A DNA stretch of 64,000 nt from the NCBI GenBank assembly GCA_009823505.1, contig VZQC01006589.1, forward strand, positions 1,599,726 to 1,663,725, given 5' to 3'. The notes below the pieces were generated by a model that had not been told where the DNA came from, made no database searches, and worked only from the letters and a program-made list of their open reading frames with translations. Shown in pieces: positions 53,987-64,000 of the stretch; within the stretch, counting starts at the first letter, position 1, and each line of letters begins with the position of its first letter. Origin of the DNA: Rhizomys pruinosus (lineage: Eukaryota > Chordata > Mammalia > Rodentia > Spalacidae). Made by a program: the position numbers and the translations under genes.

Positions 53987-55408
53987 ATGGGAAAATCTCA
54001 AAATAAATCCCCACTGAACTCAACCAATCCTGTAGAATATCCCAACAACAAGATCTCCCTGGAAGGAAACCAAGACACTGACCTTAGAAGAACAATTGTA
54101 GACATATTCAAAGACTATAAAGAACAAATCAGAGAACTAAAGGGAGAGAATGAAAAACTCATGAAGGAACTAGAAGGAAAGAATGATAAACTCCAGAAAA
54201 AACTTAAAGGAGAGACTGACAAACTCAGAAAAGAACTAGAGGAAGAGAAATACAAACTCTGAAAAGAACAAGAGGAAGAGAAATACAAACTCTAGAAGAG
54301 AGTGGAAACATTGAAAAGATGTCAGGCTGAAAGGAAAAAAGAAACTGACCAGTGAAGCAAGGAGCAACAAGAGAATGAAAAGCTCCAAAAGGAAGTGGAA
54401 ATACTGAAGAAAGCACAGGATGAAATAAAAAAGGAAATTGAACATTCATCCAATCAGCAGGAAAGGATAGGAAAAAGCCTCAGAAGCAGAATGAATGAAA
54501 CAGAAAAAAGAATATCTAGCCTACAGGATAATACAGTACAGCTAGAAATCTGAAGTAAAGATTATGAAAATTAAAATAAAAAACACAAGAGTGGAACAAC
54601 CAGGAAACGTGGGACACTATGAAAAGACCATAGGGCTGGAGAGATAGCCTAGTGGTTAAGAGCACCGACTGCTCTTGCAGAGGACCCAGGTTCGATCCCC
54701 AGCACCCACATGGCAGCTGAGAACCGTCTATAACTCCAGTTCCAGGAGAACTCCAGTTCCAGGGGAATCCAAGACCCTCTTCTGACCTCCGCGGCATTGC
54801 ACGACATGGGTGCACAAACCGACATGCAGACAGTACATTCATACACATATAAAAAATAAATAAATAAAAATTTTTAAAAAATGAAAAGACCAAACCTCTG
54901 CATCATAGGATAGAGGAAGGAGAAGAGTCCCAAGAGAACAGTATTGATCAGATCTTCAACAGAATAATAGAAGAGAATTTCCCCAAACTGAAAAAAGACA
55001 AACCCATACAAAGACAAGAAGCACATAGAACACCAAATAGACTAGACCAGAAAAGAAATTCCCCACATCATAGTTAAAACACTAGATGGTCAAAACAAGG
55101 ACAAAATACTGAAAGCCACAAGAGAAAAATAACAAGTTACATATAAGGGGAAACCCATCAGAATCACAGCTGATTTCTCAGTGCAAACTATGAAAGCCAG
55201 AAGAACACGGACCAAAGTATTCCCAGTGCTACATGACTTTAGATGCCAACCCAGATTACTATACCCAGCAAAAATGTCAATCAGAGTTGAAGGATAAAAA
55301 AAAAACTTTCATGACATAAACAAAAAAAAGGACACATGTCAAAAAAACCAACACCAGAAAATACTCAAAGCAATTCAAAGAACAGAGGAAAGGAACAACT
55401 ACCTTTAA
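53987..55408 (+). pseudogene. L1 ORF1 (RNA-binding coiled-coil protein), disrupted
   Basis: Starts MGKSQNKS and is open for 91 codons. Its coiled-coil region carries an 11-residue periodicity (ENEKLMKELEG, KNDKLQKKLKG, ETDKLRKELEE), encoded by 33-bp tandem units, the last of which contain stops (TGA at 54260, TAG near 54293). A B2 follows at 54631-54880. The nucleic-acid-binding C-terminal region is recognisable at 54950-55260 (GKPIRITADFS-like). In the family ORF1p trimerises through the coiled coil and coats L1 RNA. Confidence 0.85.
54631..54880 (+). repeat. B2 SINE in L1 ORF1, perfect 12-bp duplication
   Basis: gggctggagagatagcctag to (AAAT)n. atgaaaagacca at 54619-54630 and 54881-54892. 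Nearly identical to the B2 at 23561-23802, so both are recent. Confidence 0.95.
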
Positions 55409-55473
55409 GCAACCCAAGAGAGAAATTACCAAAAGCATAACAGAGTAAATATATACCTAGACCAAGAATACAA

Positions 55474-58400
55474 ATGAAAAATAAATTGAAAGGAAACAAC
55501 AAGCATCTCTCAATAATAACCGTAAATATTAATGGTCTAAACTCCCCAGTCAAAAGACATAGGCTAGGAGAATAGATTAGGAAACAGAATCCATCTATAT
55601 GCTGCCTACAAGAAACCCATCTCACCCTCAAGGACAGACACCACCTTAGAGTGAAAGGATGAAAAAAAAAAAATCCAAGCAAATGGTAGCAAAAAGCAAG
55701 CAGGGGTGGCTATTCTAATATCAGACAAAATAGACCTCAGAATAAAATTAATCAGAAAAGACAAAGAGGGCCATTATATTCATATCAATGGAACAATTAA
55801 CTAGGAAGATTTCACAAGCTTAAATGTTTATGCACCAAACTCTGGTGCACTGAACTTTATAAGCACAATCCTTCAGGACCTCAAGACACAGATTAATCCC
55901 AGTACGCTAATAGTGGGGGACTTCAGTACCCCTCTGAGCCCCCCTGGATAGGCCAACTGGACAAAAAATAAACAGAGTGACATCAGAACTGAACAATACA
56001 ATACATCAAATGGACCTCACAGATATCTACAGAATATTCCACCCAAATACCAGAGAATATATTTTCTATTCAGCGCCCCATGGAACATTCTCCAAAATCG
56101 ACCACATACTAGGACACAAAAGAAATGTCAACAAATACAAAAGGATTGAAATTATTCCATGCATTCTGTCAGACCACAGTGCAATAAAGCTCAATATTAA
56201 CACCAGGGCAAGCCCTACTAACTGTAAGAACACATGGAGACTAAATAACACAATCCTGAACAATGAGTGGGTCAAGGAAGAAATAATGAAATAAAAGCAT
56301 TTCTGGAACTAAATGAAAAAGACAATACAACACAACAAAACTTGTGGGATACATTAAGGTCAGTCCTAAGAGGGAAATTTATAGCCCTAAATGCCCACCT
56401 TAAAAAAACAGAAAGAGAACAAATAAACAATCTAACACTGCTACTAAAAACACTTGAGAGACAATAACAAGTGAACCCTAAACCCAACAGACAGGAAGAA
56501 ATAACAAAAATCAAAGCAGAAATCAATGAAATAGAAACAAAGAAAACAATACAAAAAAAATCAATGAATTCAAAAGTTGGTTCTTTGAAAAGATATACAA
56601 AATAGACAGACCTCTAGCCCGGTTAACCAAAAGAAAGAAAGAGCAACTACAAATCAATAGCATTCATGATGAAAGGAGAAACATCACAACAGATAAAGAA
56701 AAGATCTAGACAATCATATGAGAATACTTCAAAAACCTATACTCTACTAAATTTGAAAACCTAAGAGAAATGGATGAATATCTGAAATCCTGGGATTCAC
56801 CAAAGCTTAACCAAGAAGAGACTGACAGCTTAAACAGACCCATAACACCTGAGGGAATTGAAGACATAATAAAAAGCCTCCCAACTAAAAAATGCACAGG
56901 CCTAGATGGTTTCACAGCAGAATTCTATAAAACATTTAAAGAGGTCTTACAATCATTACTCCTCAAACTTTTCAGAAGGATACAGACAGAGGGAAATATC
57001 CCAAATTCCTTCTATGAAGCCAGCATCACTCTAATACCAAAACCAGGTAAAGACACAAACAAGAAAGAAAACTATAGACCCATATCATTGATGAACACAG
57101 ATGCAAAATTTCTCAACAAAATACTTGTAAATCACATACAGACCCACATCAAAAAGATCATATATCATGACCAGGTTGGTTTCATACCAGAGATTCAGGG
57201 ATGGTTCAACATATATAAATCAATAAATATCATAAAACACATAAATGGAGTGAAAGACAAAAACCACATGATCATCTCAATTGATGCAGAAAAAGCTTTC
57301 AACAAAATCCAGCATCCCTTCATGTTTAAAGTCCTACAGGGAATTGGACTGGAGGGATCATTCCTCAATGTAATCAAAGCCATATACAAGAAACCCACAG
57401 CCAACATCATCCTAAATGGAGAAAAGTTAGAAGTATTCTGCTTAAAGGCAGGAACATGGCAAGGCTGTCCACTATCACCACTCCTCTTCAAGATAGTGCT
57501 TGAAATGCTTGCTAGGGCAATAAGGCTAGAAAGCAAAATTAAAGGAGTACTAATTGTAAAAAGAGGAAGTAAAACCATCCCTTTTTGCAGATGATATTAT
57601 AGTTTACTTAAGGGATGCTAAAATTCCACCAGAAAACTCTTAGAAATAATTAAAAGCTTCAGTAAAGTGGCAGGATACAAAATAAACCTAGAAAAATCAG
57701 TAGCCTTTCTTTACACCAACAATAAGCAAGTGGAGAAGGAATATAAGGAGACCTTCCTAATCACAATAGCCTCAAAAGAAATAAAATATCTAGGAATAAG
57801 CCTAACCAAAGACACCAAAGAACTTTACAACAAAAATTTTAAAACCCTGAAGAAGGAGATTGAAAATGACATCAAAAGATGGAAAGACCTCCCATGCTCA
57901 TGGATTGGAAAAATTAATATAGTAAAAATGTCCATTCTACCCAAATTAATATACAGATTAAATGCGATTCCAATCAAAATCCCCATGATCTTTTTCACAG
58001 ACTTAGAAAAAAAAAATCCTTAAGTTCATATGGAAAACAAAAGACCACGAATAACTAAACCCTAAGTGAAAAGTGCAATACTGGGGGGATTACATTACCA
58101 GACTTCAAGCAATATTACAGGGCTGTAATCATAAAGACAGCCGGGTATTGGCAAAAAACAGAACCATTGACCAATGGAACAAAATTGAAGATCCAAACTT
58201 GAGGTTATATAATTTCAGCCACCTCATATTTGACAAAGGAGCCAAAAAAGCTCAATAGAGGAAAGATAGCATCTTCAGCAAATGGTGTTGGCAAAACTGG
58301 ATCGCTATTTGTAGAAGAACAAAATCAAACCCCTACCTCTCACTCTGTACAAAAATAAACTCCAAGTGGACCAAAGATCTCAACCTGAAATCTGAAACCC

Positions 58401-59260
58401 TGAAGGCAATAGAATAAAAAGTCAGCAGCAACCTACAAGACATAGGCATAGGAAAAGACTTTCTAAATCAAACAGCAGCTGCACAGGAAATGAGGTCAAC
58501 AGTTGACTAATGAGACCTCATCAAACTAAAAGCTTTTGTACAGCTAAAGAAACAATCAAGGAAGTGAAGAGAAAACCCATAGAGTGGGAGGAAACCTTCA
58601 CCACTGATACATCTGACAGAGCATTAACATCCAGAATATATAAACTACTTAAAAAACAAAGAAGTAGGAAAACCAATGACTTACTCAAAAGATGGAGTAA
58701 AGAGATGAACAGATACTTCACCAGTAAGGAAGTAAAGATGGCTGAGAAACATCTTAAAAAGTGTTCAACATCATTATCAATTAAGGAAATGCAAATGAAA
58801 ACCAACACTAAGGTATCATCTCACTCCAATAAGACTAGCCAAGATCAAGAAAACAAAAGACACCAAGTGCTGGAGAGGTTGTGAGGAAAGGGGAACACTC
58901 ATCCACTGCTGGTAGGAATGTAAACTTGTACAGCCATATGGAAAGCATTGTGGAGAACCCTTAAAAAACTCAAAATGAGTCTACCACTTGACCCAGCCAT
59001 ACCACTCTTGGGTATATACCCACAAGATGCACTACCACAAAGAAGAGCTGGAACCAACCCAAATGCCCCTCAACAGATGACTGGATAACAAAAAATGTAG
59101 TACATCTACACAATGAAGTTCTATGCAGTGGTAAAGAAAGATGACATCATGAGCTTTGCTGGTAAATGGATGGAACTCAAAGCTATTATGCTAAGTGAAG
59201 TAACACAGTCCCAGAAAAAAAAAAAAAAGGTGAATGGTTTCCCTCATTTGTGGATGCTAA
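55474..59260 (+). pseudogene. L1 ORF2 (endonuclease / reverse transcriptase), frameshifted
   Basis: ATG at 55474 leads into the endonuclease start (TVNINGLNSP-like). An endonuclease stretch is open at 55977-56294 (contains YSAPHGTFSKIDHILG and SDHSAIK). The reverse-transcriptase domain is open for 274 codons at 56770-57594, with [19 protein letters not shown] and [10 protein letters not shown], but the frame is lost in the A5 run at 57558-57562, just before the FADD catalytic motif, which reads in the next frame. Further pieces: 57667-58023, 58510-58884 and the cysteine-rich end near 58870. Ends with a MVSLICGC-type terminus at 59260. Confidence 0.9.
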
Positions 59261-59832
59261 CACCAAATCCCCAGTTGGCAGGCAAACTGAGCAACTTTAT
59301 TATTATATTTCATTGAACCTAAAAGCAATTGTGCTATTCCAATGTGAATCTCTTAATGGGGTCTAGAATTGTCCTACCACTAGTATTCACACATTGTAAT
59401 TACCATATATGAATGGAAGATATGTATTCATATTCTATTCATATTCTTTTTACCTGCATGCAACTTTACTGTTAAAATATGAATCTCTAAATGTGTTTAG
59501 GAATTAACCTATAGTTTATTTTCAGGATTTGCAATTTTGATTTATGTGTGGGGTGTATATATCCATATTTTGGAATAATATAAAATTAAAGGAACAAAAA
59601 AAGAGAGAAAAAAACATAATCAAAAAACTGACCTAAACAGTAAACTTGTGCATCAAAAAGGTTATAAAAGACTGAGATAAAGATGCAAGACAGGACTTAA
59701 CATGTATAATGGAGTCCATGAGTTCTGGTGGGGGGGATGTAAGGGGTGGGCATGGATGGGGGAATGAGTCTAGATTTGATTGAGAAATGTTGTATGAAAT
59801 GCACTCAATAAAAATTAACTAAATTAATAAAA

Positions 59833-59847
59833 AATACTATACAACAA
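59833..59847. repeat. Right target-site duplication of the 6.1 kb L1
   Basis: aatactatacaacaa, exact copy of 53709-53723, directly after the A-rich end. Confidence 0.92.
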
Positions 59848-59849
59848 CA

Positions 59850-60800
59850 CAAAGCTCTGAACTAACTGGTTGGCAAATGTTTGCTGAATCTCTCTCTCAT
59901 GCTCTGTTTCTGTTCTGTGTCATGGGATTTTCTGAAGCCCCCTGATGACTTGTCATCGAACGTATTAGCATATTGGCCCCCAGAACCAACCTTGTTTAAC
60001 ATTTATGTTCAGGATCTCTAGATGAAGGGTACCTATGCTTTGCCTCTGTCTTCTGTCCTGTCCCTACGATTCACAAGTTGACAGTCCATACATATTATAC
60101 AGGTAATACCATTGAAACCATTCCCCAGAATAATCTAGTGGAAGTGTGGTTTACGAAATGTCACTTTGGGTAGTGCTGGGAATTGTTTCAGTTCTGGCAA
60201 TGGCTTCAGTACCCCATGACTACAGGAAGCCTGAACGTTGTTCTCAGCAAGACCAGAGTTTACAGCTCAGACCAGTCCCTAGTTTGGGACCCATGATGTC
60301 ACTAAATTCAGTGTTGTCATCCCTACAACCAAGGACTCTGAAGAGTTTGGAGAGAATTAAAGAAGATAGAAAGTGGGAAGAATAGCTCCTGACATCTTAC
60401 TATCATCATAAGAGGGAAGACGGACAGTCGGAAGGATGCCTGGAACTTAGAATGACACTGGTACTTTCATTCCCCAAAGTTCTGTCAATGGAACTCTCAC
60501 TTTGTAAAACATCAACCCACATCTTGTTCTCAAATCTCGCTTCAGTGCTTGCTGCTCTATTGCAATCCAATGACTAAAGTGGTGGATCCAGTTTCCTCGT
60601 ATCCAAGGATGGAACTCCAGGACCTCGATGCTCATGCTATTCCCTCAGATATGAAAGATGTCCCTCAAACAACACCCAAGGCTTATAGTGCCTTTATCTG
60701 CTTTGTGTAGATGTTACAGAATACCCAGGTCTGGCATGTATGTAATATAAAGGTATTTCCCTCAGTCTGGGAGAGATCTTAGATCTGAGTAGGTTCGCAT
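59850..60800. other. No gene called; one 79-codon frame with a hydrophobic start
   Basis: The frame at 60146-60385 begins MVYEMSLWVVLGIVSVLAMA, which resembles a signal peptide, but it has no recognised homology or splice context. Otherwise unique-looking sequence. Confidence 0.35.
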
Positions 60801-60802
60801 CT

Positions 60803-61013
60803 AAAACCCAGGTGTGGTAGTATGTGCTTGTAACCTCAGCATTGGAGGAAGTGGAAGGAGACAGGAGGATCCCTGACACTCAGTACTGGCCAGCCTAACT
60901 CCAACAATGTGTTTCAGGTTCAGTGAGAGACCCTGGCTCAAACAATAAAAGCTGGAGAGCAGCTGAGTAAATGCATAACACCAACCTCTGGCCTCTTCAC
61001 ATACACATCTATC
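60803..61013 (+). repeat. B4 SINE fragment
   Basis: acccaggtgtggtagtatgt, tcaggttcagtgagagaccc and ccaacctctggcctcttcac. Confidence 0.75.
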
Positions 61014-61014
61014 T

Positions 61015-61237
61015 TGTTTTTTGAGACAGGGTCTCTCACTGGCTTGGAACTTTCCATGTAGGCTGGCTGGCTGGCTGGAAAACTTCAGGGATCCTCCAAT
61101 CTCCACCTTCCCAGCCCTGGGACCATAGGTATACACAACCAACACCCAGCGTTTTTCCATGGGCTCTAAGGATGGAACTCAGGTCCTCCTCGTTTGCAAG
61201 GCCAGCAGTTTACAACTGAGCTATCTCTCCATCCCTG
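61015..61237 (-). repeat. B4 SINE fragment, opposite to its neighbour
   Basis: ttttttgagacagggtctct, gtaggctggctggctggctg, ggatggaactcaggtcctcc and actgagctatctctccat. Tail-to-tail with the preceding B4. Confidence 0.8.
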
Positions 61238-61239
61238 CC

Positions 61240-62045
61240 TTTCTTTAAAAGCAAATCATAAATTCCCAGTTCAAATTCAAGTTGCAAGAAGATAGTTACC
61301 ACCTCTGGCTGGGGACAAAGGAGCTCAACCCGCTTTTCTGTCCTCCAGGTCTCAAGGACTTGAAGCAAGATTAGAAAATGTATTGTCATCATGAAAATCT
61401 TCTTAGTCCCTTAATTTCTGACATGATGCACCCAGTGAGTTCTCCACAAAAGGCAATCTATGCCATCTGAAAGGAAAAGTCTATTTTTGGAAAAAGGTTA
61501 ACATGTTACTGAAGGGGTCGAGGAAGAAAGTGAGGCTGAAATCATCAAGAACTCCCTGCTGGTGATATACTACAGAGACACTCCAGGACTTCAACCCAAC
61601 ACCTTCATTTCAGCACTATTCAGCAATGTAACTGCCACTGTTTGAGAATATTAAAATAGTAAATAATAACACCTTTACAAATTCAGCAGGCTCTCCCACC
61701 AAGGGCTTGAATAAAACCAGCATAGAGGCATCCCACACATAGTAAAAGGGAATAAAATTACTGCGGTAACCAGCAAAATAAATCGAGTCAATCCTTTAAG
61801 GATGGAGGGGTGGGAGGAGGCAGAGCTTGCCTGTTAAAGGCTTAATATACAAAATTTAAATGAAATAAGTTAAAAGTCCTTTTCAGAATCAAAACTTCCA
61901 TAGACCAAGAGAATGTTCTGGATGAGTTTTGCTAATAATAACATGGCTGGCAGGCCTCTGATGTTTGCTGTGACCAGAGATATATTGCCAACATGGAACT
62001 GAGCTCACCCTGGCTCAGAGCTACATGGTCTTGACACTCCAAATA
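61240..62045. other. No recognised feature
   Basis: No named repeat or exon. Confidence 0.5.
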
Positions 62046-62408
62046 TGATGGTGCATATTCATTCCCAACTTGACAGGATCTAGAATCACCTTGGAGACAA
62101 ATCTCTGGCCATTTGTGAGGGATTTTCTTGATTAGGTTAATTAAAGTGGGAAGGCCCACCCTAAATGGGGGTGGCACCGTCCCCTGGGCTGAGGTCGCAG
62201 ACCCCATAGAAACAGGAAAGCAAGCTAAACAGGAGCCTTCCTTTCTCTCTGCTCCCTGACTGCAGAGGCAATGTGACCAGCTGCCTCCTTGTGCCCTGCC
62301 ACCTCTACGATGGACTGTCCTCTCAGACTGTGTCAAAAGAAGTCTTTCCTTAATTAAGTTGCTTTTCCCAGATATGTTGTCACAGCAACAAGAAAAGTAA
62401 GGAATGCA
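62046..62408 (+). mobile_element. MaLR-like LTR
   Basis: ggcattttc-type words are replaced by gggattttcttgattaggtt; also gcaatgtgaccagctgcctc, ttgttgtcacagcaac-like tgttgtcacagcaacaagaa, and a CA end. Followed head-to-tail by another LTR. Confidence 0.6.
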
Positions 62409-63003
62409 CTGCTGGCTAGCTTCAGTTGTCAACAGGACACACCTGAGAAGAGAGAACCTCAGTCAGTCTGATTGGCCTGTAGACATGTCTGTGAGGCATT
62501 TTCTTGATTGTCAAGTGATACGGGAAGGCCCAGCCAACTGTGGATAGTGCCTTACTTGGGCAAGTGGCCCTAAGTTGTGTAAGAAACTAAGCTAAGTGCA
62601 AGCTAGATGTCTTTGTTTCAGGTCCTGGAACCAATTTCCTGCCTTGAGTTTCTATATTGGTGTTCCTCGGTGATGAACTATTATGGGCTGTGTGAGCCAA
62701 ATAATGCTTTCCTCCCCAGGATCATTTAGGTCAGAGTGTCTTTTTAAAATATTTTATTATTTTTATTTTATGTGTAAGAGTGTATTGCCTGCATGTATGT
62801 AAGTGCACCTGTGCCATGGAGGTGGGAAGAGGGCATTGGATCCCCCCTGGAACTGGAATTACAGACTGTGTGGTTAGCCACCATGTGAGGGCTATGAATG
62901 GAACCCAGGTCCTCTGCAAGAACAGCCAGTGTTCTTAACCACTGAGCCATCTCTTCAGCCTGTGGTCAGAATGTTTTACCACAGCAACAGCAAGTGAACA
63001 AGG
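62409..63003 (+). mobile_element. MaLR-like LTR interrupted by a B2
   Basis: gcttcagttgtcaacaggac, gaggcattttcttgattgtc, aaggcccagccaactgtgga, gtgagccaaataatgctttc and tttaccacagcaacagcaag. A B2 is inserted at 62741-62963. Confidence 0.7.
62741..62963 (-). repeat. B2-family SINE inside the LTR
   Basis: tttttattttatgtgtaaga, agagggcattggatcccccc, tggaacccaggtcctctgca and ctgagccatctcttcagcct. ggtcagagtg / ggtcagaatg flank it. Confidence 0.92.
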
Positions 63004-63055
63004 ACATATACTGACCTTTACCCTGATGATAAACTGTGCAATAAAACTCTGGTTT

Positions 63056-63224
63056 GGGGCTGGAGATACAGCTTAGTGTTAAGAGTTCTTGCTGCTCGTC
63101 CACAGGACTCAAGTTTTGTTTCTACCACCCTTCCTGGTCAGCTCACAACTTCTTGTAAATAAAGTTCCAGGGGATTTGACACCTTCTTCAGTCTCTGTGA
63201 GTACCTGTACAACACGGGGAATGA

Positions 63225-63258
<34 letters not shown>

Positions 63259-63262
63259 ATAA
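63056..63262 (+). repeat. B2-family SINE with (CA)n tail
   Basis: ggggctggagatacagctta, agttcttgctgctcgtccac and gttccaggggatttgacacc, then about 16 CA units at 63229-63256. Confidence 0.85.
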
Positions 63263-63264
63263 AC

Positions 63265-63540
63265 ATTAATATAAGTATTTACAATCTCTGAGCTTTTCCA
63301 TTCCTTAGATTTCTTAGTCATTCTGAGCCCCTCTGAAGAATGGTTGATTTAACTAAACAGGGTTCTGAGACCCAACATTCTGGGAAAAACATTTCGAATT
63401 TCTTCAGACATCACCAAATTCTTCAAATAGGAAAACAGCAAGGCACAAGTGGGGAAAGATGTGTCTGTGGGCTCTTGAAAACAGGAGCTCAGAGCAAATC
63501 AGAGTGTGGTTGGGAAGAAAAACAAATTCTTTACTTATTT
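63265..63540. other. No recognised feature
   Basis: Short unique stretch; overlapping frames up to 85 codons without homology. Confidence 0.5.
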
Positions 63541-63544
63541 TTAT

Positions 63545-63684
63545 TTCGTTTTTTGATACAGTCTCGCTGTATACAATCCTGGCCCAAAACTCACTAGGTA
63601 ACCTGGCTGGTCTCACTAGGAGCAATCTTCTGCCTTGGCATCCTGAATACTGAGATTATTGGCAAAAGCCCCACATCCAGCTTT
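63545..63684 (-). repeat. B1 SINE, diverged
   Basis: ttttgatacagtctcgctgt, ctaggtaacctggctggtct, ttggcatcctgaatactgag and agccccacatccagc. Confidence 0.7.
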
Positions 63685-63689
63685 CTGGT

Positions 63690-64000
63690 AGAGCCTTAAA
63701 GGACCTTTATAAAAACTGAAATACACTGTTACCTAGTTAAGTGGTTGATGTTTTCAAACTTTACACACCATTGTCAATATTCATCAACCTTTACCTGGCA
63801 AATGATATATCCTGCTTAAATTCCTATCTTTTCTTGTACATCATCACTCAGAGGGGCTTGGGCTAATAAGACACCTGTCCATCATTCCATGTCCATAAAA
63901 CTAAATTGACAAATGCCTGCCTGGCTACTCTGTGTGGCTGTCTACTACAACACCTCTCAAATCAACCAAGGGCCAAAGGATAATCTTTTTAAATAAGAAT
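63690..64000. other. No recognised feature
   Basis: AT-rich end of the window without recognisable features. Confidence 0.5.

Larger units (their letters stand above)
53724..59832 (+). mobile_element. Nearly complete L1 retrotransposon, inactive
   Basis: 6.1 kb between perfect 15-bp duplications. Order: a short 263-bp 5' leader, ORF1 (from 53987), ORF2 (from 55474), and a 570-bp 3'UTR with G-rich tract (59730-59765) ending in aataaaaaat. A B2 interrupts ORF1. The leader is short for a rodent L1 promoter, so the copy is probably 5'-truncated within its UTR. ORF1 has several stops and ORF2 has multiple frameshifts, so it is not autonomous. Confidence 0.95.

Noticed and set aside
56770..57594. 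Reverse-transcriptase frame as a host gene
   Set aside because: It is the reverse-transcriptase part of an L1 bounded by target-site duplications and followed by a frameshift.

Overview
The window looks like nuclear DNA of a muroid rodent, most likely a cricetid (vole, hamster or deer-mouse type). The evidence is the repeat content: many B1, B2 and B4 SINEs, long rodent LINE-1 (L1) copies of at least two ages, several MaLR-like LTRs, (CA)n, (GA)n and (TAAA)n tracts, and two old hAT-type MITEs. I found no convincing host protein-coding exon, tRNA, rRNA or other RNA gene. The region reads as intergenic or deep intronic. There is one assembly gap (33111-34073, 963 N) and one isolated N (45540).

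Layout. 0-9.5 kb: scattered SINEs, a 1.9 kb retroposon with a 5' inversion and a 16-bp target-site duplication (3391-5322), an L1 3' end, an unidentified retroposed transcript and a large imperfect inverted repeat (7.75-8.21 kb). 9.57-11.26 kb: an L1 3'UTR remnant in which one 57-bp segment has expanded to 20 tandem copies. 11.3-19.2 kb: LTR, B4 and hAT remnants, with a cluster of dinucleotide and TG-rich tracts (15.96-17.33 kb) attached to B4 tails. 19.2-22.1 kb: MaLR-like LTRs and a young 5'-truncated L1 carrying an insertion. 22.4-30.1 kb: an old, nearly complete L1 (5'UTR, ORF1, ORF2, long 3'UTR) with four later insertions and one internal deletion. 31.56-34.85 kb: an antisense L1 piece followed by a second copy of the 1.9 kb retroposon, interrupted by the gap. 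35-53.7 kb: SINEs, LTRs, L1 3' ends and simple repeats in otherwise unremarkable sequence. 53.7-59.85 kb: a nearly complete L1 bounded by a perfect 15-bp target-site duplication, with degraded ORF1 and ORF2. 60-64 kb: an inverted B4 pair, two tandem MaLR-like LTRs and more SINEs.

Nearly all of the recognisable structure comes from L1 activity: L1 itself, SINEs and retroposed transcripts moved by L1 machinery, and microsatellites grown from their A-rich or CA-rich tails. The observations most worth following are the 57-bp array with its clear one-sided homogenisation, the composite retroposon family with an L1-like 3' terminus (copies at 3.4 and 32.8 kb), and two unrelated insertions into the same L1-endonuclease site of two different L1 copies. 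Repeat names were assigned by memory of family consensus features, not by a database search; boundaries without a stated target-site duplication are approximate.
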